DNA from: Desmonostoc vinosum HA7617-LM4
GTDB lineage: Bacteria; Cyanobacteriota; Cyanobacteriia; Cyanobacteriales; Nostocaceae
Direction: 5' to 3'
NCBI GenBank assembly: GCA_019359515.1
Contig: JAHHHC010000004.1
Span: 87,136 to 151,135, forward strand
DNA length: 64,000 nt
The stretch's first letter is position 1, and each line of letters begins with the position of its first letter. Shown here piece by piece: positions 24,961 to 32,937 of this stretch. The notes beneath the pieces were generated by a model, which was not told where the DNA came from, ran no database searches, and worked only from the letters and a program-made list of their open reading frames with translations. The position numbers and the translations under genes were made by a program.

Positions 24961-26655
24961 ATGCAAGAGTATGACGTTGTTATTATCGGTGCTGGACACA
25001 ATGGACTAGTTTGTGCCGCATATTTACTAAAAGCTGGCTACAGTGTCCTGTTATTAGAAAAGCGTTCTGTTCCTGGTGGTGCAGCGACAACTGAAGAATG
25101 TTTGCCACAAGAGGCTCCTGGCTTTAAATTTAACTTGTGTGCAATTGATCATGAATTTATTCATTTAGGGCCTGTTGTTGAAGAATTAGAACTAAAAAAG
25201 TATGGTCTGGAATATCTAGAATGCGATCCAGTTGTTTTTTGTCCCCATCCTGATGGCAAGTATTTCTTAGGACATAAGTCGGTAGAAAAAACTTGTGCAG
25301 AAATCGCCCGTTATAGCCAGCGTGATGCTCAGAAATATGCAGAATATACCGACTATTGGCAGCGTGCGATCGGTGCAATGATTCCCGTTTTTAATGCACC
25401 ACCAAAATCAGTTATAGACATCGTTGGTAACTACGATATCAAAAAACTCAGAGATTTATTCTCTGTAATTGGTGCGCCTTCTAAAACGCTGGATTTTATT
25501 CGCAATATGTTAACCAGCGCTGAAGATTTACTCAACGAGTGGTTTGATTCCGAGTTTCTCAAAGCACCTTTGGCAAGATTAGCGTCAGAATTGGGTGCGC
25601 CACCATCGCAAAAAACCCTTGCTATTGGTGCAATTATGATGGCGATGCGTCATAATCCTGGTATGTCAAGACCACGTGGAGGTACTGGCGCACTAGTGCA
25701 AGCTTTGGTGAACTTAGTCACAAGCCAAGGTGGCGTCATTCTCACAGATCAACATGTAGAAAAATTATTGATTGATGATGGTAAAGTTGTTGGTGTGCGG
25801 GTTGCTGGTGGTAAAGAATATCGCGCTAAACATGGAGTGATTTCCAACATTGATGCCCAGCGGTTGTTCTTGCAAATGACAGATAAAAGCGATATTAATG
25901 CAGTCGAACCCGATTTATGGGAAAGATTAGAACGTCGCATCGTTAACAACAACGAAACTATCCTCAAGATAGATTTGGCTTTAGATGAACCGCTACGTTT
26001 TCCCTATCATGCACACAGAGATGAGTATCTCATCGGTTCTATCTTGATAGCAGATTCTGTTTCTCACGTTGAACAAGCTCACAGTAAATGTACATTAGGA
26101 GAGATACCCGATTCTGACCCATCAATGTATGTGGTAATGCCCAGTGCCCTCGACCCTACCTTAGCACCTCCAGGCAAACATACCTTGTGGATTGAGTTTT
26201 TTGCCCCTTATCAAATTGCAGGTGCGGAAGGCACGGGTTTAAAAGGTACTGGTTGGACGGATGAATTAAAAAACCAAGTTGCAGATAAAGTCATTGACAA
26301 ATTGGCAAGTTATGCTCCCAATGTAAAAAACGCGACAATAGCCCGCCGTGTCGAAAGTCCCGCTGAATTAGGCGAGAGATTGGGTGCATATAAAGGAAAT
26401 TACTACCATATCGACATGACTTTAGATCAGATGGTGTTTTTCCGTCCTCTACCAGAAATAGCTAACTACAAAACCCCAATTGAAAATCTCTTCCTCACTG
26501 GTGCAGGCACACATCCAGGTGGTTCTATTTCGGGAATGCCGGGACGCAATTGTGCGCGGGTGTTTTTGCAGACTAAAAATCCCATTAGCCAGACACTCAA
26601 AGATGCGCGAGATTCGATTAAATCGACTGTAGAGTCGGTGTTTGGAATTAATTAA
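24961..26655 (+). CDS. crtO: beta-carotene ketolase, CrtO type (phytoene desaturase-like FAD enzyme)
   Basis: A 564-aa FAD/NAD(P) oxidoreductase of the phytoene desaturase superfamily. Residues 5-35 hold the dinucleotide motif GAGHNG (10-15) and the acidic ribose-binding end LLLEKRSVPGGAATTEE. The middle contains GAIMMAMRHNPGMSRPRGGT, and the C-terminal FAD motif is NLFLTGAGTHPGGSISGMPG. The sequence closely fits cyanobacterial CrtO, which adds a keto group to beta-carotene to give echinenone; its homologues are desaturase-like and unrelated to CrtW. The ORF is complete and has its own upstream region with a MITE-like repeat. General desaturase or retinol-saturase-like activity is the alternative. 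Confidence 0.8.
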   Translation: MQEYDVVIIGAGHNGLVCAAYLLKAGYSVLLLEKRSVPGGAATTEECLPQEAPGFKFNLCAIDHEFIHLGPVVEELELKKYGLEYLECDPVVFCPHPDGKYFLGHKSVEKTCAEIARYSQRDAQKYAEYTDYWQRAIGAMIPVFNAPPKSVIDIVGNYDIKKLRDLFSVIGAPSKTLDFIRNMLTSAEDLLNEWFDSEFLKAPLARLASELGAPPSQKTLAIGAIMMAMRHNPGMSRPRGGTGALVQALVNLVTSQGGVILTDQHVEKLLIDDGKVVGVRVAGGKEYRAKHGVISNIDAQRLFLQMTDKSDINAVEPDLWERLERRIVNNNETILKIDLALDEPLRFPYHAHRDEYLIGSILIADSVSHVEQAHSKCTLGEIPDSDPSMYVVMPSALDPTLAPPGKHTLWIEFFAPYQIAGAEGTGLKGTGWTDELKNQVADKVIDKLASYAPNVKNATIARRVESPAELGERLGAYKGNYYHIDMTLDQMVFFRPLPEIANYKTPIENLFLTGAGTHPGGSISGMPGRNCARVFLQTKNPISQTLKDARDSIKSTVESVFGIN

Positions 26656-26698
26656 AGCAAGATGTACGCCCAAAAGCGCACATCTTTCAAGCTTCCTC

Positions 26699-26905
26699 TC
26701 AGATTTTTTTGGGATCTGGGGGGATTTTGTTTTCTGTTTCAGCTTGTTTTACTGCTGCTTCCACTATAAATGCAGCTAAGTTAGCAGTGGGTCTTCCTTC
26801 AGCATCTGCCCACCGCTCTAGCGCATAAAAGACTGCATCAGCCAAGGTTAGATTAAGTCGTTTGCTCACGGTTTCTTGTGCTTTATCGTCGATTCTATCG
26901 TACAT
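26699..26905 (-). CDS. small ribbon-helix-helix-like protein (possible regulator or antitoxin)
   Basis: The 68-aa soluble product has a short N-terminal strand-like region (DDKAQETVSKRLNLTLADAV), then helices FYALERWADAEGRPTANLAA and AAFIVEAAVKQAETEN. The length and helix pattern suggest a CopG/RHH-type DNA-binding fold, but I cannot confirm it. The gene is divergent from the 65-aa gene at 27069, and the intergenic region has two similar 15-bp sites 22 bp apart (26930-26966). This is the arrangement expected for an autoregulated RHH repressor. No toxin is recognisable next to it. Confidence 0.55.
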   Translation of the reverse strand: MYDRIDDKAQETVSKRLNLTLADAVFYALERWADAEGRPTANLAAFIVEAAVKQAETENKIPPDPKKI

Positions 26906-26929
26906 TTCTGTGTCTTTAAAGTTATCATT

Positions 26930-26966
26930 AGTTACATATTAGTGTTTTTTTAGTAACATATTCGTG
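26930..26966. promoter_or_regulatory. candidate operator: two 15-bp direct repeats 22 bp apart
   Basis: AGTTACATATTAGTG (26930-26944) and AGTAACATATTCGTG (26952-26966) match at 13 of 15 bases and are 22 bp apart, about two DNA turns, so both face the same side of the helix. They lie about 25 bases upstream of the 68-aa gene and about 100 upstream of the 65-aa gene. Confidence 0.5.
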
Positions 26967-27068
26967 CTAAAGTATAAAAACTTTTAAAAAGTCAAAGCCA
27001 GCACTCCCAAGTTTGTCAGGCTCTGGTGTGCTGGCTTTGGCTCCAATTTGTATGGAGATAGCTAAATT

Positions 27069-27266
27069 ATGTCGTATCGAGAACGACTCAACAATTGGGC
27101 AATTGCTCGTTTATTGCCAAACAATCAATGGCTGATTATTGCTAGATTTCGCATTCGGTCTGATGCTGATGGGCATTTTCAGTTTCTTTGCCGGACTATG
27201 CCCAATGTACAGTTTAAGGTTGTGTTTGATATGGCTGAGGATGGTGAGAATGCTAACACAATTTAG
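27069..27266 (+). CDS. small conserved hypothetical protein (65 aa)
   Basis: The product begins MSYRERLNNWAIARLLPNNQ and continues with WLIIARFRIRSDADGHFQFL and VQFKVVFDM. The mix of strand and loop with the polar ARFRxRSDADGH pattern is familiar from small cyanobacterial proteins often found beside antitoxin-like genes. Their function is not known. A GGAGATAG sequence 8-15 bases upstream can serve as ribosome site. The gene is divergent from the RHH-like gene and shares its candidate operator region. Confidence 0.6.
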   Translation: MSYRERLNNWAIARLLPNNQWLIIARFRIRSDADGHFQFLCRTMPNVQFKVVFDMAEDGENANTI

Positions 27267-27436
27267 ATTGCGTTTCTAGCGATCGCTTTTGTAGAGACGC
27301 CATAGCACGTCTCTACACCAAATTATCGTTAGAATAGTTGCCACTTCTCAATGATCAAGCAAGTCATCCTTGTAACCGATGACAAATAGGACATAAAACT
27401 GTTCAAATAATAGTGATGTTGCCCAATGCCGGAGTA

Positions 27437-28543
27437 ATGACAGATCGCGTTTTAATTATTGGAGGACGGGGGCGAATTGGTAGCAGTGTTGCTCAAGATT
27501 TGGTCTCCCACACATCAGCACACATTACGATTACTGGGCGTTCCCCAGAAACTGTAAAAGCCATTAGCTTGCCTTTAGGAGAACAAGTAAATTTTTTAGT
27601 ATTAGACTTAGCGGAAGTTGACAAATTGCAAGAAGCGATCGCTAACTCTAATTTAGTTATCCATTGTGCTGGCCCATTTCACTACCGAGATACCAATGTT
27701 CTTGAAACTTGCATTGCTCAAGGCGTTAATTATCTAGATGTCAGTGACCATCGTTCTTATACTAGTAAGGCTCTCAACTATCAAGAAAAAGCCGCTGATG
27801 CTGGTGTGACAGCCATTATTAATACTGGGATTTTTCCAGGTATTTCTAATAGCATGGTACGTGAGGGTGTCGAGCAATTTGACCAACCAGAAAAAATACA
27901 TTTAAGTTATTTAGTTTCTGGTTCTGGTGGTGCTGGCATCACCGTGATGCGAACAACTTTTTTAGGATTACAGCATCCTTTTGAAGCTTGGATAGATGGA
28001 AAATGGCAGCTAGTTGAGCCATATAGTGAAAGAGAAACAGTGAATTTCTCATCACCCTATGGATATAGTGGAGTTTACTGGTTTGATATGCCGGAAACTT
28101 TTACAATGCCTCATTCTTTCCCCTCGGTTAAAACGGTGATTACCAAATTTGGATCTGTTCCCGATTTCTATAATCACATGACTTGGATCACCGCTCATGT
28201 ATTTCCTAAATGGTTGATGCAGAAGCGCAGTACTATAGAATTTCTATCTCGTGTGAGTCATTTGATGACAGATATAACTAATAGCTTTACCGGAATTGGT
28301 GTGGCAGTCCGCTCAGAAGTTACCGGACAAAAAAATGGTGAAGCAGCTATTTTCTGTTCCGAGTTGGTGCATGAAAATACTGCGATCGCCTCTGGATGTG
28401 GCACGGGCAGTATTGCACAATTATTGCTAGAAGGTAAACTTCACAAACCAGGTGTTTTTGCCGTGGAAGAAGCCCTACCAACCAATTTATTTGAAGATAC
28501 AATGCAAAGTCGAGGAATTCAAATATCTCATAGTTGGTCTTAA
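27437..28543 (+). CDS. saccharopine dehydrogenase-like NAD(P)-binding oxidoreductase
   Basis: A 368-aa protein with an N-terminal Rossmann fold of the saccharopine dehydrogenase family: VLIIGGRGRIGSSVAQDLVS, then HCAGPFHYRDTNVLETCIAQ and GVNYLDVSDHR. The C-terminal half is the alpha/beta catalytic-type domain (LVSGSGGAGITVMRTTFLG). In plants and bacteria such enzymes act in lysine metabolism or on polyketide/lipid substrates; the substrate here is not evident. The ATG at 27437 (MTDRVLI) matches family starts. An ATG at 27416 or GTG at 27413 would add seven or eight residues. Monocistronic. Confidence 0.75.
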   Translation: MTDRVLIIGGRGRIGSSVAQDLVSHTSAHITITGRSPETVKAISLPLGEQVNFLVLDLAEVDKLQEAIANSNLVIHCAGPFHYRDTNVLETCIAQGVNYLDVSDHRSYTSKALNYQEKAADAGVTAIINTGIFPGISNSMVREGVEQFDQPEKIHLSYLVSGSGGAGITVMRTTFLGLQHPFEAWIDGKWQLVEPYSERETVNFSSPYGYSGVYWFDMPETFTMPHSFPSVKTVITKFGSVPDFYNHMTWITAHVFPKWLMQKRSTIEFLSRVSHLMTDITNSFTGIGVAVRSEVTGQKNGEAAIFCSELVHENTAIASGCGTGSIAQLLLEGKLHKPGVFAVEEALPTNLFEDTMQSRGIQISHSWS

Positions 28544-28876
28544 AAAATTTGAATTGTTACAAGGTTTGTATCTGTTGCTTGATTTTAGCGAATTGGTATA
28601 AGTATGAACGCTTGTATTGAGATAACTAAAAATTAACAAGTTCCGTGGTTTTAAGTCCCCCGGTTCTATAATCGGCAAGTTTTGTGTTTGGGTCAAATCC
28701 CCATTACAAAACTTAATTACGTTAGCGCAGCGGTAGCGAGTCCGCGATAGCGTTAGCGAAGCGGTAGCGAGGTACGAGCGTCAGCGTTAGCGACACAGGA
28801 GCGTCGCGTCATTACGAATTACGAATTATTTAATATATCTTCAGGTAGAAGTGAGAACTTTACCTAAACAATTACG
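28544..28876. other. 333-bp intergenic region with GCG-rich dispersed repeat
   Basis: Contains a block of short permuted units such as GTTAGCGCAGCGGTAGCGAG and GAGCGTCAGCGTTAGCGAC (about 28720-28812) that ends in an ATTACGAATT repeat. Related blocks lie at 52541-52575 and 61811-61895. No gene or RNA is visible; the weak frame on the minus strand spans the repeat. Confidence 0.5.
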
Positions 28877-29302
28877 ATGCCTATGACCTTTAAACATTGG
28901 CAAGTGTTTACTATGCAAAAAATCTTTTTATCTTTAAAGCAAGTGCTACGTTCTAGTTTTTTAGTTATTGGCTTGCTCATGCTGATCAGCATCTCTAGTA
29001 TATTCATTCTTGTTCCACAGCCTAGCTATGCCACCACACTTGAAGAATTGAAGTTAGTACCTCCAGAATACAAGCCAAATTCAGAAGAAAAAATTAATCG
29101 TGCTTACGAATATGATCCAGGTGTTGGTGTTCAAGAAGAAGAACGACAAGAAGCTTATGAACAAGCTATAAAAGATGCCGAAAACCTCAATACTATTGAG
29201 AAGGCATACAAAAGAAATTTAAAAGCTGAAAAAGCACAAAACCCTCAAGAAAGTTTTGTTGAGCAAGCCAAAGAAGTGATTGAAAATGTGACAGGCAAAT
29301 AA
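28877..29302 (+). CDS. secreted or thylakoid-lumen helical protein (141 aa)
   Basis: An N-terminal hydrophobic segment (SSFLVIGLLMLISISSIFIL), followed by PSYATTLEEL, gives a clear Sec signal with cleavage near residues 50-53. The mature part is about 90 charged residues (YEYDPGVGVQEEERQEAYEQ, then helices rich in Lys and Glu). I do not recognise the family; similar small lumenal proteins occur across cyanobacteria. ATG 28877 is used; 28883 or 28913 (MQKIFLS) are possible. The stop codon is one base before a MITE target duplication at 29303, so the MITE landed right at the gene's 3' edge. Confidence 0.65.
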   Translation: MPMTFKHWQVFTMQKIFLSLKQVLRSSFLVIGLLMLISISSIFILVPQPSYATTLEELKLVPPEYKPNSEEKINRAYEYDPGVGVQEEERQEAYEQAIKDAENLNTIEKAYKRNLKAEKAQNPQESFVEQAKEVIENVTGK

Positions 29303-29415
29303 GGATTATTGGCGTTGCTGAATGATAGGATGATTGAGGTTAACGTGAAGATGCGGGGATTATGTATTGATGCAAACTCTCAAATCATCCCGCAATTATG
29401 CAAGACCGGATTATT
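29303..29415. mobile_element. MITE with 8-bp target-site duplication
   Basis: The element (29311-29407, 97 bp) has imperfect terminal inverted repeats: the left end GGCGTTGCTGAATGATAGGA pairs with the right end TGCAAGACC and its inner extension AAATCATCCCG. It is flanked by GGATTATT on both sides (29303-29310 and 29408-29415), a perfect 8-bp duplication. The GGCGTTGCTGAA terminus is a frequent transposon end in these genomes; single ends appear near 984 and 18051. No transposase is encoded. Confidence 0.85.
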
Positions 29416-29530
29416 TTATTATAAAGTAGGCGTCTTTAGCCATAATCGTAGCTAAATTGGAATTGCGATCGCATACTTAAAAAAGTGCTGAGTATCAAAT
29501 CATTTATGACTCAGCACTCACTACTCAATA

Positions 29531-30136
29531 CTAACGACACTGGCGATATTTAATGTGATAAACTAACCCGCGATGAGCAAGGTCAAAGGAGTCAACAGTT
29601 GCCACTCCTTGACCACTGGCGGTCATTGCAGCATTCACCCGCATATTTACACTGTCACCGCAGCGCGACCAAACATCAGCCACAGTGACTAATTGATCTC
29701 TAACATTGTAGTCATTTTCGCCTCTAAATGTCCTAGAAAAAACAGGGCCACGTTGACCAGCAAAAAAGTACTCTGCTCTTAATCTTCCAGTTGTGTAGGG
29801 GGCAACATAGCCCCGATAATCAGCATCATAGAGGGAAATTTGAAAGCCTTGAGGTACTTTGATAGGAATGCTCAAGTTACAGCTTTTGCGTCTTTGTGAT
29901 GATTTATTCCCCTCAGCAATAAACTGATCAAATAGGATACTCAATTCTTGACCATCGGGACTGATACTGACGCTAGCAGACCCATCAGGACAACCATTAC
30001 CACCATATTCTGCATCTAAAATCTCAACTTTATCGTTAGCAAAAGCAGGATTAATAGATGCAGTAATCAGTATCGTTGCTGCCAAAAAAGCTTTAGCAAT
30101 GTTGATAGACTTTTTCTCAAAGTTTTGATTATTCAT
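29531..30136 (-). CDS. DUF4360 secreted protein
   Basis: The 201-aa protein has a signal peptide (AFLAATILITASINPAFA, cleavage about residue 33). The mature domain fits DUF4360: YGGNGCPDGSASVSISPDG, LSILFDQFIAEGN and LSIPIKVPQGFQISLYDADY, ending RGLVYHIKYRQC. This family is secreted, with cysteines likely in disulfides (C49, C85, C158, C200). No activity is known. AGG lies 7 bases before the ATG. An 8-bp inverted repeat lies at 30401-30421, about 270 bases upstream. Confidence 0.8.
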   Translation of the reverse strand: MNNQNFEKKSINIAKAFLAATILITASINPAFANDKVEILDAEYGGNGCPDGSASVSISPDGQELSILFDQFIAEGNKSSQRRKSCNLSIPIKVPQGFQISLYDADYRGYVAPYTTGRLRAEYFFAGQRGPVFSRTFRGENDYNVRDQLVTVADVWSRCGDSVNMRVNAAMTASGQGVATVDSFDLAHRGLVYHIKYRQCR

Positions 30137-30774
30137 TACTTACCTAACTTGAGTCTTTGGAATAGTGTTAGAACTAATATTTTGTAGGAATTGTAAATTA
30201 CCAAATCAGAACGCATGAAAGTTAAGCATAGCCCACTACAGCTATCATCGACATCTTAAAGATGAGCGAAAAATAGCCTAATGTGGTATGCTAGAGTTAT
30301 ATCTGCATACTGAAGTTAAGCTTAACTAAAATTGAATTGCTGATAGAGCGATCTAAACAAAATTCAGTATTTTGAATCAGATAAGCGCGTAAGCTCAACG
30401 ATTGTTCGATAAACGAACAATGTTTTGACACTCACCAAATTAAATATTTGGCAGTCTACAACTAGCGAAAAAATATCGCTAATTAATTCTGATTTATCAA
30501 CTCTGAATTATTAGTCAAGCTTTTGATATTCAATCCTTACTCGCCTAATGACTGCAAATTTTTTCTTGTGTTCCCGTAAAAGCGATCGCTCTAGTTAACT
30601 TAGCCAAAAAGTGATTAAATTAAATGAGGCTTTAAGTAGGTTGGTGTGAATATTTATCATTAGGATGATGTAAGAAGCAGGGGGCAAAAAGCAAGAGGAA
30701 AGAGAGTTTAAATCTATTTAATTTTTCAATACATAGTTGTGTTTTTCCACCCCGTTCTACTTAACTCTCTTTTG
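30137..30774. other. 638-bp intergenic region with a perfect palindrome
   Basis: Separates the DUF4360 gene from the end of the TPR gene. At 30401-30421 lies ATTGTTCG-ataaa-CGAACAAT, a perfect 8-bp inverted repeat that could be an operator or small hairpin. Otherwise it is AT-rich with a GCAAAAAGC/minisatellite-like patch at 30677-30700. No gene was found. Confidence 0.45.
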
Positions 30775-32937
30775 TTACATACTATCTTGCATTGCTAAAC
30801 TGAGTTTTTCCAGATTTTGCCCAATAGCAACAGTGCGGGAATGATTTGTACCCCAAACGCGTTCGCAAATATCCAAGGCCTGTAAATAAAGTGGTTGCGC
30901 TTCGCTGTGGCGTCCTGTGACGCGGTAGATTTCTGCTAGGTTGTTGAGACTTTCGGCAACATGGGGATGGTTGTCTCCCAACAAATGTTTATCAAGTTCT
31001 AAGGCTTTTATACACAAGGGTTCCGCCTGATCATAGCGTCCCTGTTCTCTGTACATGTAACCAAGAGCGTAGATGGTATCTGTTAATAAAGGATGCGCTT
31101 GTTGTAGGAAACGTTGCTTAATTTCCAAGGCTTTTAAAAACAATGGTTCGGCTTGGTCGTAACGTCCTTGAGCGCGATATATTAATGCTAAATTGTGAAA
31201 ATCTGTAGCAACATCGAGATTATCTTCTCCTAAAAACCGCCGATCTAGTTCTATGGCTTGTAACGATAATGGTTCAGCTTCAGTGTAGCGTTCTTGATGA
31301 TAATAAAGTAATGCAAGATTATTCAAAATGATCGCCAGAGAAGGATGATTTTCGCCTAGCAGGTGTTTTCTCAGTTCTAATGACTGTAAATAGAGAGGTT
31401 CGGCTTCGGTGTAATGTCCTTGTTCATCATATAGTAGTGCCAGGTTATTGAGACTGGCGGCGACATCAGGATGGTTGTCTCCTAGCAGACGTTTCCGCAG
31501 TTCTAAAGCTTGCAGATATAAGCGTTCGGCTTTGCTGTAGTTGCCAATGGATTTATACAGTCCTGCTAAACTGTTAAAGCTAGTAGCCAAGGAAGGATGA
31601 TGATCTCCTAATATGCGTTTTCGCAGTTCTAAAGCCTGTTGATATAAAGATTCTGCTTCGCCATAACGTCCTGTAGCGCGGTAGAGTTCTGCAAGATGGT
31701 TGAGGCTGGAAGCAACATAAGTATTTTGGTCTCCCAGTACGCGTTTTCTGATTTCTAAAGCTTGCATTAATAGAGGTTCCGCTTCGCTGTAGCGTCCTGT
31801 AGACTCATATAGAAATGCCAAGTTGTTGAAGCTGAGTGCAACATCGGGATGGTTTTCTCCTAGTAAGTATTTTTTAATTTCTAAAGCTTGCTTAAGGAGG
31901 GGTTCGGCTTTAGCATAGTGTCCGGTTGCACGGTAAAGCAATGCTAGGCTGTTGAGGCTAAGTGCAACATCGGGATGATTTTCTCCCAGCACGTCTTTTC
32001 TAATTGCCAAAGCTTGGACTAACAGAGGTTCGGCCTCGTCGTAGCGTCCTGTGACACGGTAGAGAAATCCTAAGTTATTCAAGCTAGCGGCTAAGTCAAG
32101 CTGTAAACCTAATTGATTTTGCAGTTCTATAGCCTGACACCAATACTTAATCGCTAATTCCTGTTCTTTTTTATAATCCTGAGACTCACCTCGATCTAGT
32201 CTGCGGCGGTAAATATCACCTAATCTTGAGTATAAGGTAGCCAAGCTGGGGTCTTTTGCTCCTCGTTCTTGTTCTACTTTTTCAATAAATTTTTGTAAAT
32301 CTTGAATAGGCAAGAAAAAGGGGTTATTTTCGTCGGTGTCAGTGCTGGCTAATTCTGTGTCGCTAAAAACAAAGCGTATAGATTCTAACTCTTTGCCGGC
32401 GATCGCATTTGTCTTTTTAGAAGCAAACCGAAACACACCATTGCGCCAACTCCAAAAATCAGGAGCTTTTTTAATCAAATTGACTAAAATTTGATTAGTT
32501 ACCCAAAGAACGATAGCAAATGGAAATTCGCGTAATCCTTCCCTTGTCCACTGTAAGTAACCAAAAAATTTCTCTTGTTCTGATTGTTCTTGTCCTAGCC
32601 TGAGAAAATAAAGTTGCTCAGCACCCGTTACAGTAATTATGGCTGGGTGATGTTGACGAAGATATTCTTCTTGTTGCACTAGTTGATTAATCGCAGCCTT
32701 GAGACTTGGTTCATTTCGTGCCAGAGTCACTCGATATGCACGAAAGGATAATTGTAACTCTGCTTCATACTTGGCGATAATTTCATCACGAAAGTTAGCA
32801 TCATCGCAAACTGCAATTAATAAATTTAGTCCCCGCTTTTGCGCTTCAATAGAAACGATTAAATCATCATAAGCATCTTGATTATCTCCATCATGATTTA
32901 AAAATTCTTCATTATCTGCTCCTTCTTCATGCAACAT
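30775..32937 (-). CDS. TPR protein with degenerate N-terminal NTPase-like domain (module B)
   Basis: A 720-aa protein. Residues 25-185 are the same kind of domain as in the STAND/WD40 protein: LLIAVCDDANFRDEII (the P-loop strand without GKT/S), AIITVTGAEQL and FPFAIVLWVTNQILVNLIKK, ending APDFWSWRNGVFRF. After a linker, about ten near-identical 42-residue kinesin-light-chain-type TPR units follow (GRYDEAEPLLVQALAIRKDV, then LGENHPDVALSLNSLALLYR), ending LEKLSLAMQDSM. Such TPR arrays bind proteins or peptides. The ATPase gene overlaps by 11 bases, so the two are translationally coupled. I suggest a signalling or conflict complex; this is inference. Confidence 0.8.
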   Translation of the reverse strand: MLHEEGADNEEFLNHDGDNQDAYDDLIVSIEAQKRGLNLLIAVCDDANFRDEIIAKYEAELQLSFRAYRVTLARNEPSLKAAINQLVQQEEYLRQHHPAIITVTGAEQLYFLRLGQEQSEQEKFFGYLQWTREGLREFPFAIVLWVTNQILVNLIKKAPDFWSWRNGVFRFASKKTNAIAGKELESIRFVFSDTELASTDTDENNPFFLPIQDLQKFIEKVEQERGAKDPSLATLYSRLGDIYRRRLDRGESQDYKKEQELAIKYWCQAIELQNQLGLQLDLAASLNNLGFLYRVTGRYDEAEPLLVQALAIRKDVLGENHPDVALSLNSLALLYRATGHYAKAEPLLKQALEIKKYLLGENHPDVALSFNNLAFLYESTGRYSEAEPLLMQALEIRKRVLGDQNTYVASSLNHLAELYRATGRYGEAESLYQQALELRKRILGDHHPSLATSFNSLAGLYKSIGNYSKAERLYLQALELRKRLLGDNHPDVAASLNNLALLYDEQGHYTEAEPLYLQSLELRKHLLGENHPSLAIILNNLALLYYHQERYTEAEPLSLQAIELDRRFLGEDNLDVATDFHNLALIYRAQGRYDQAEPLFLKALEIKQRFLQQAHPLLTDTIYALGYMYREQGRYDQAEPLCIKALELDKHLLGDNHPHVAESLNNLAEIYRVTGRHSEAQPLYLQALDICERVWGTNHSRTVAIGQNLEKLSLAMQDSM

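Noticed and set aside
28487..28696. 69-codon minus-strand frame downstream of the saccharopine dehydrogenase-like gene
   Set aside because: Overlaps the end of the real gene, no ribosome site and no domain.
28650..28700. tRNA gene suggested by GGGTCAAATCCCC
   Set aside because: No cloverleaf can be formed around it; only the T-arm-like string occurs.
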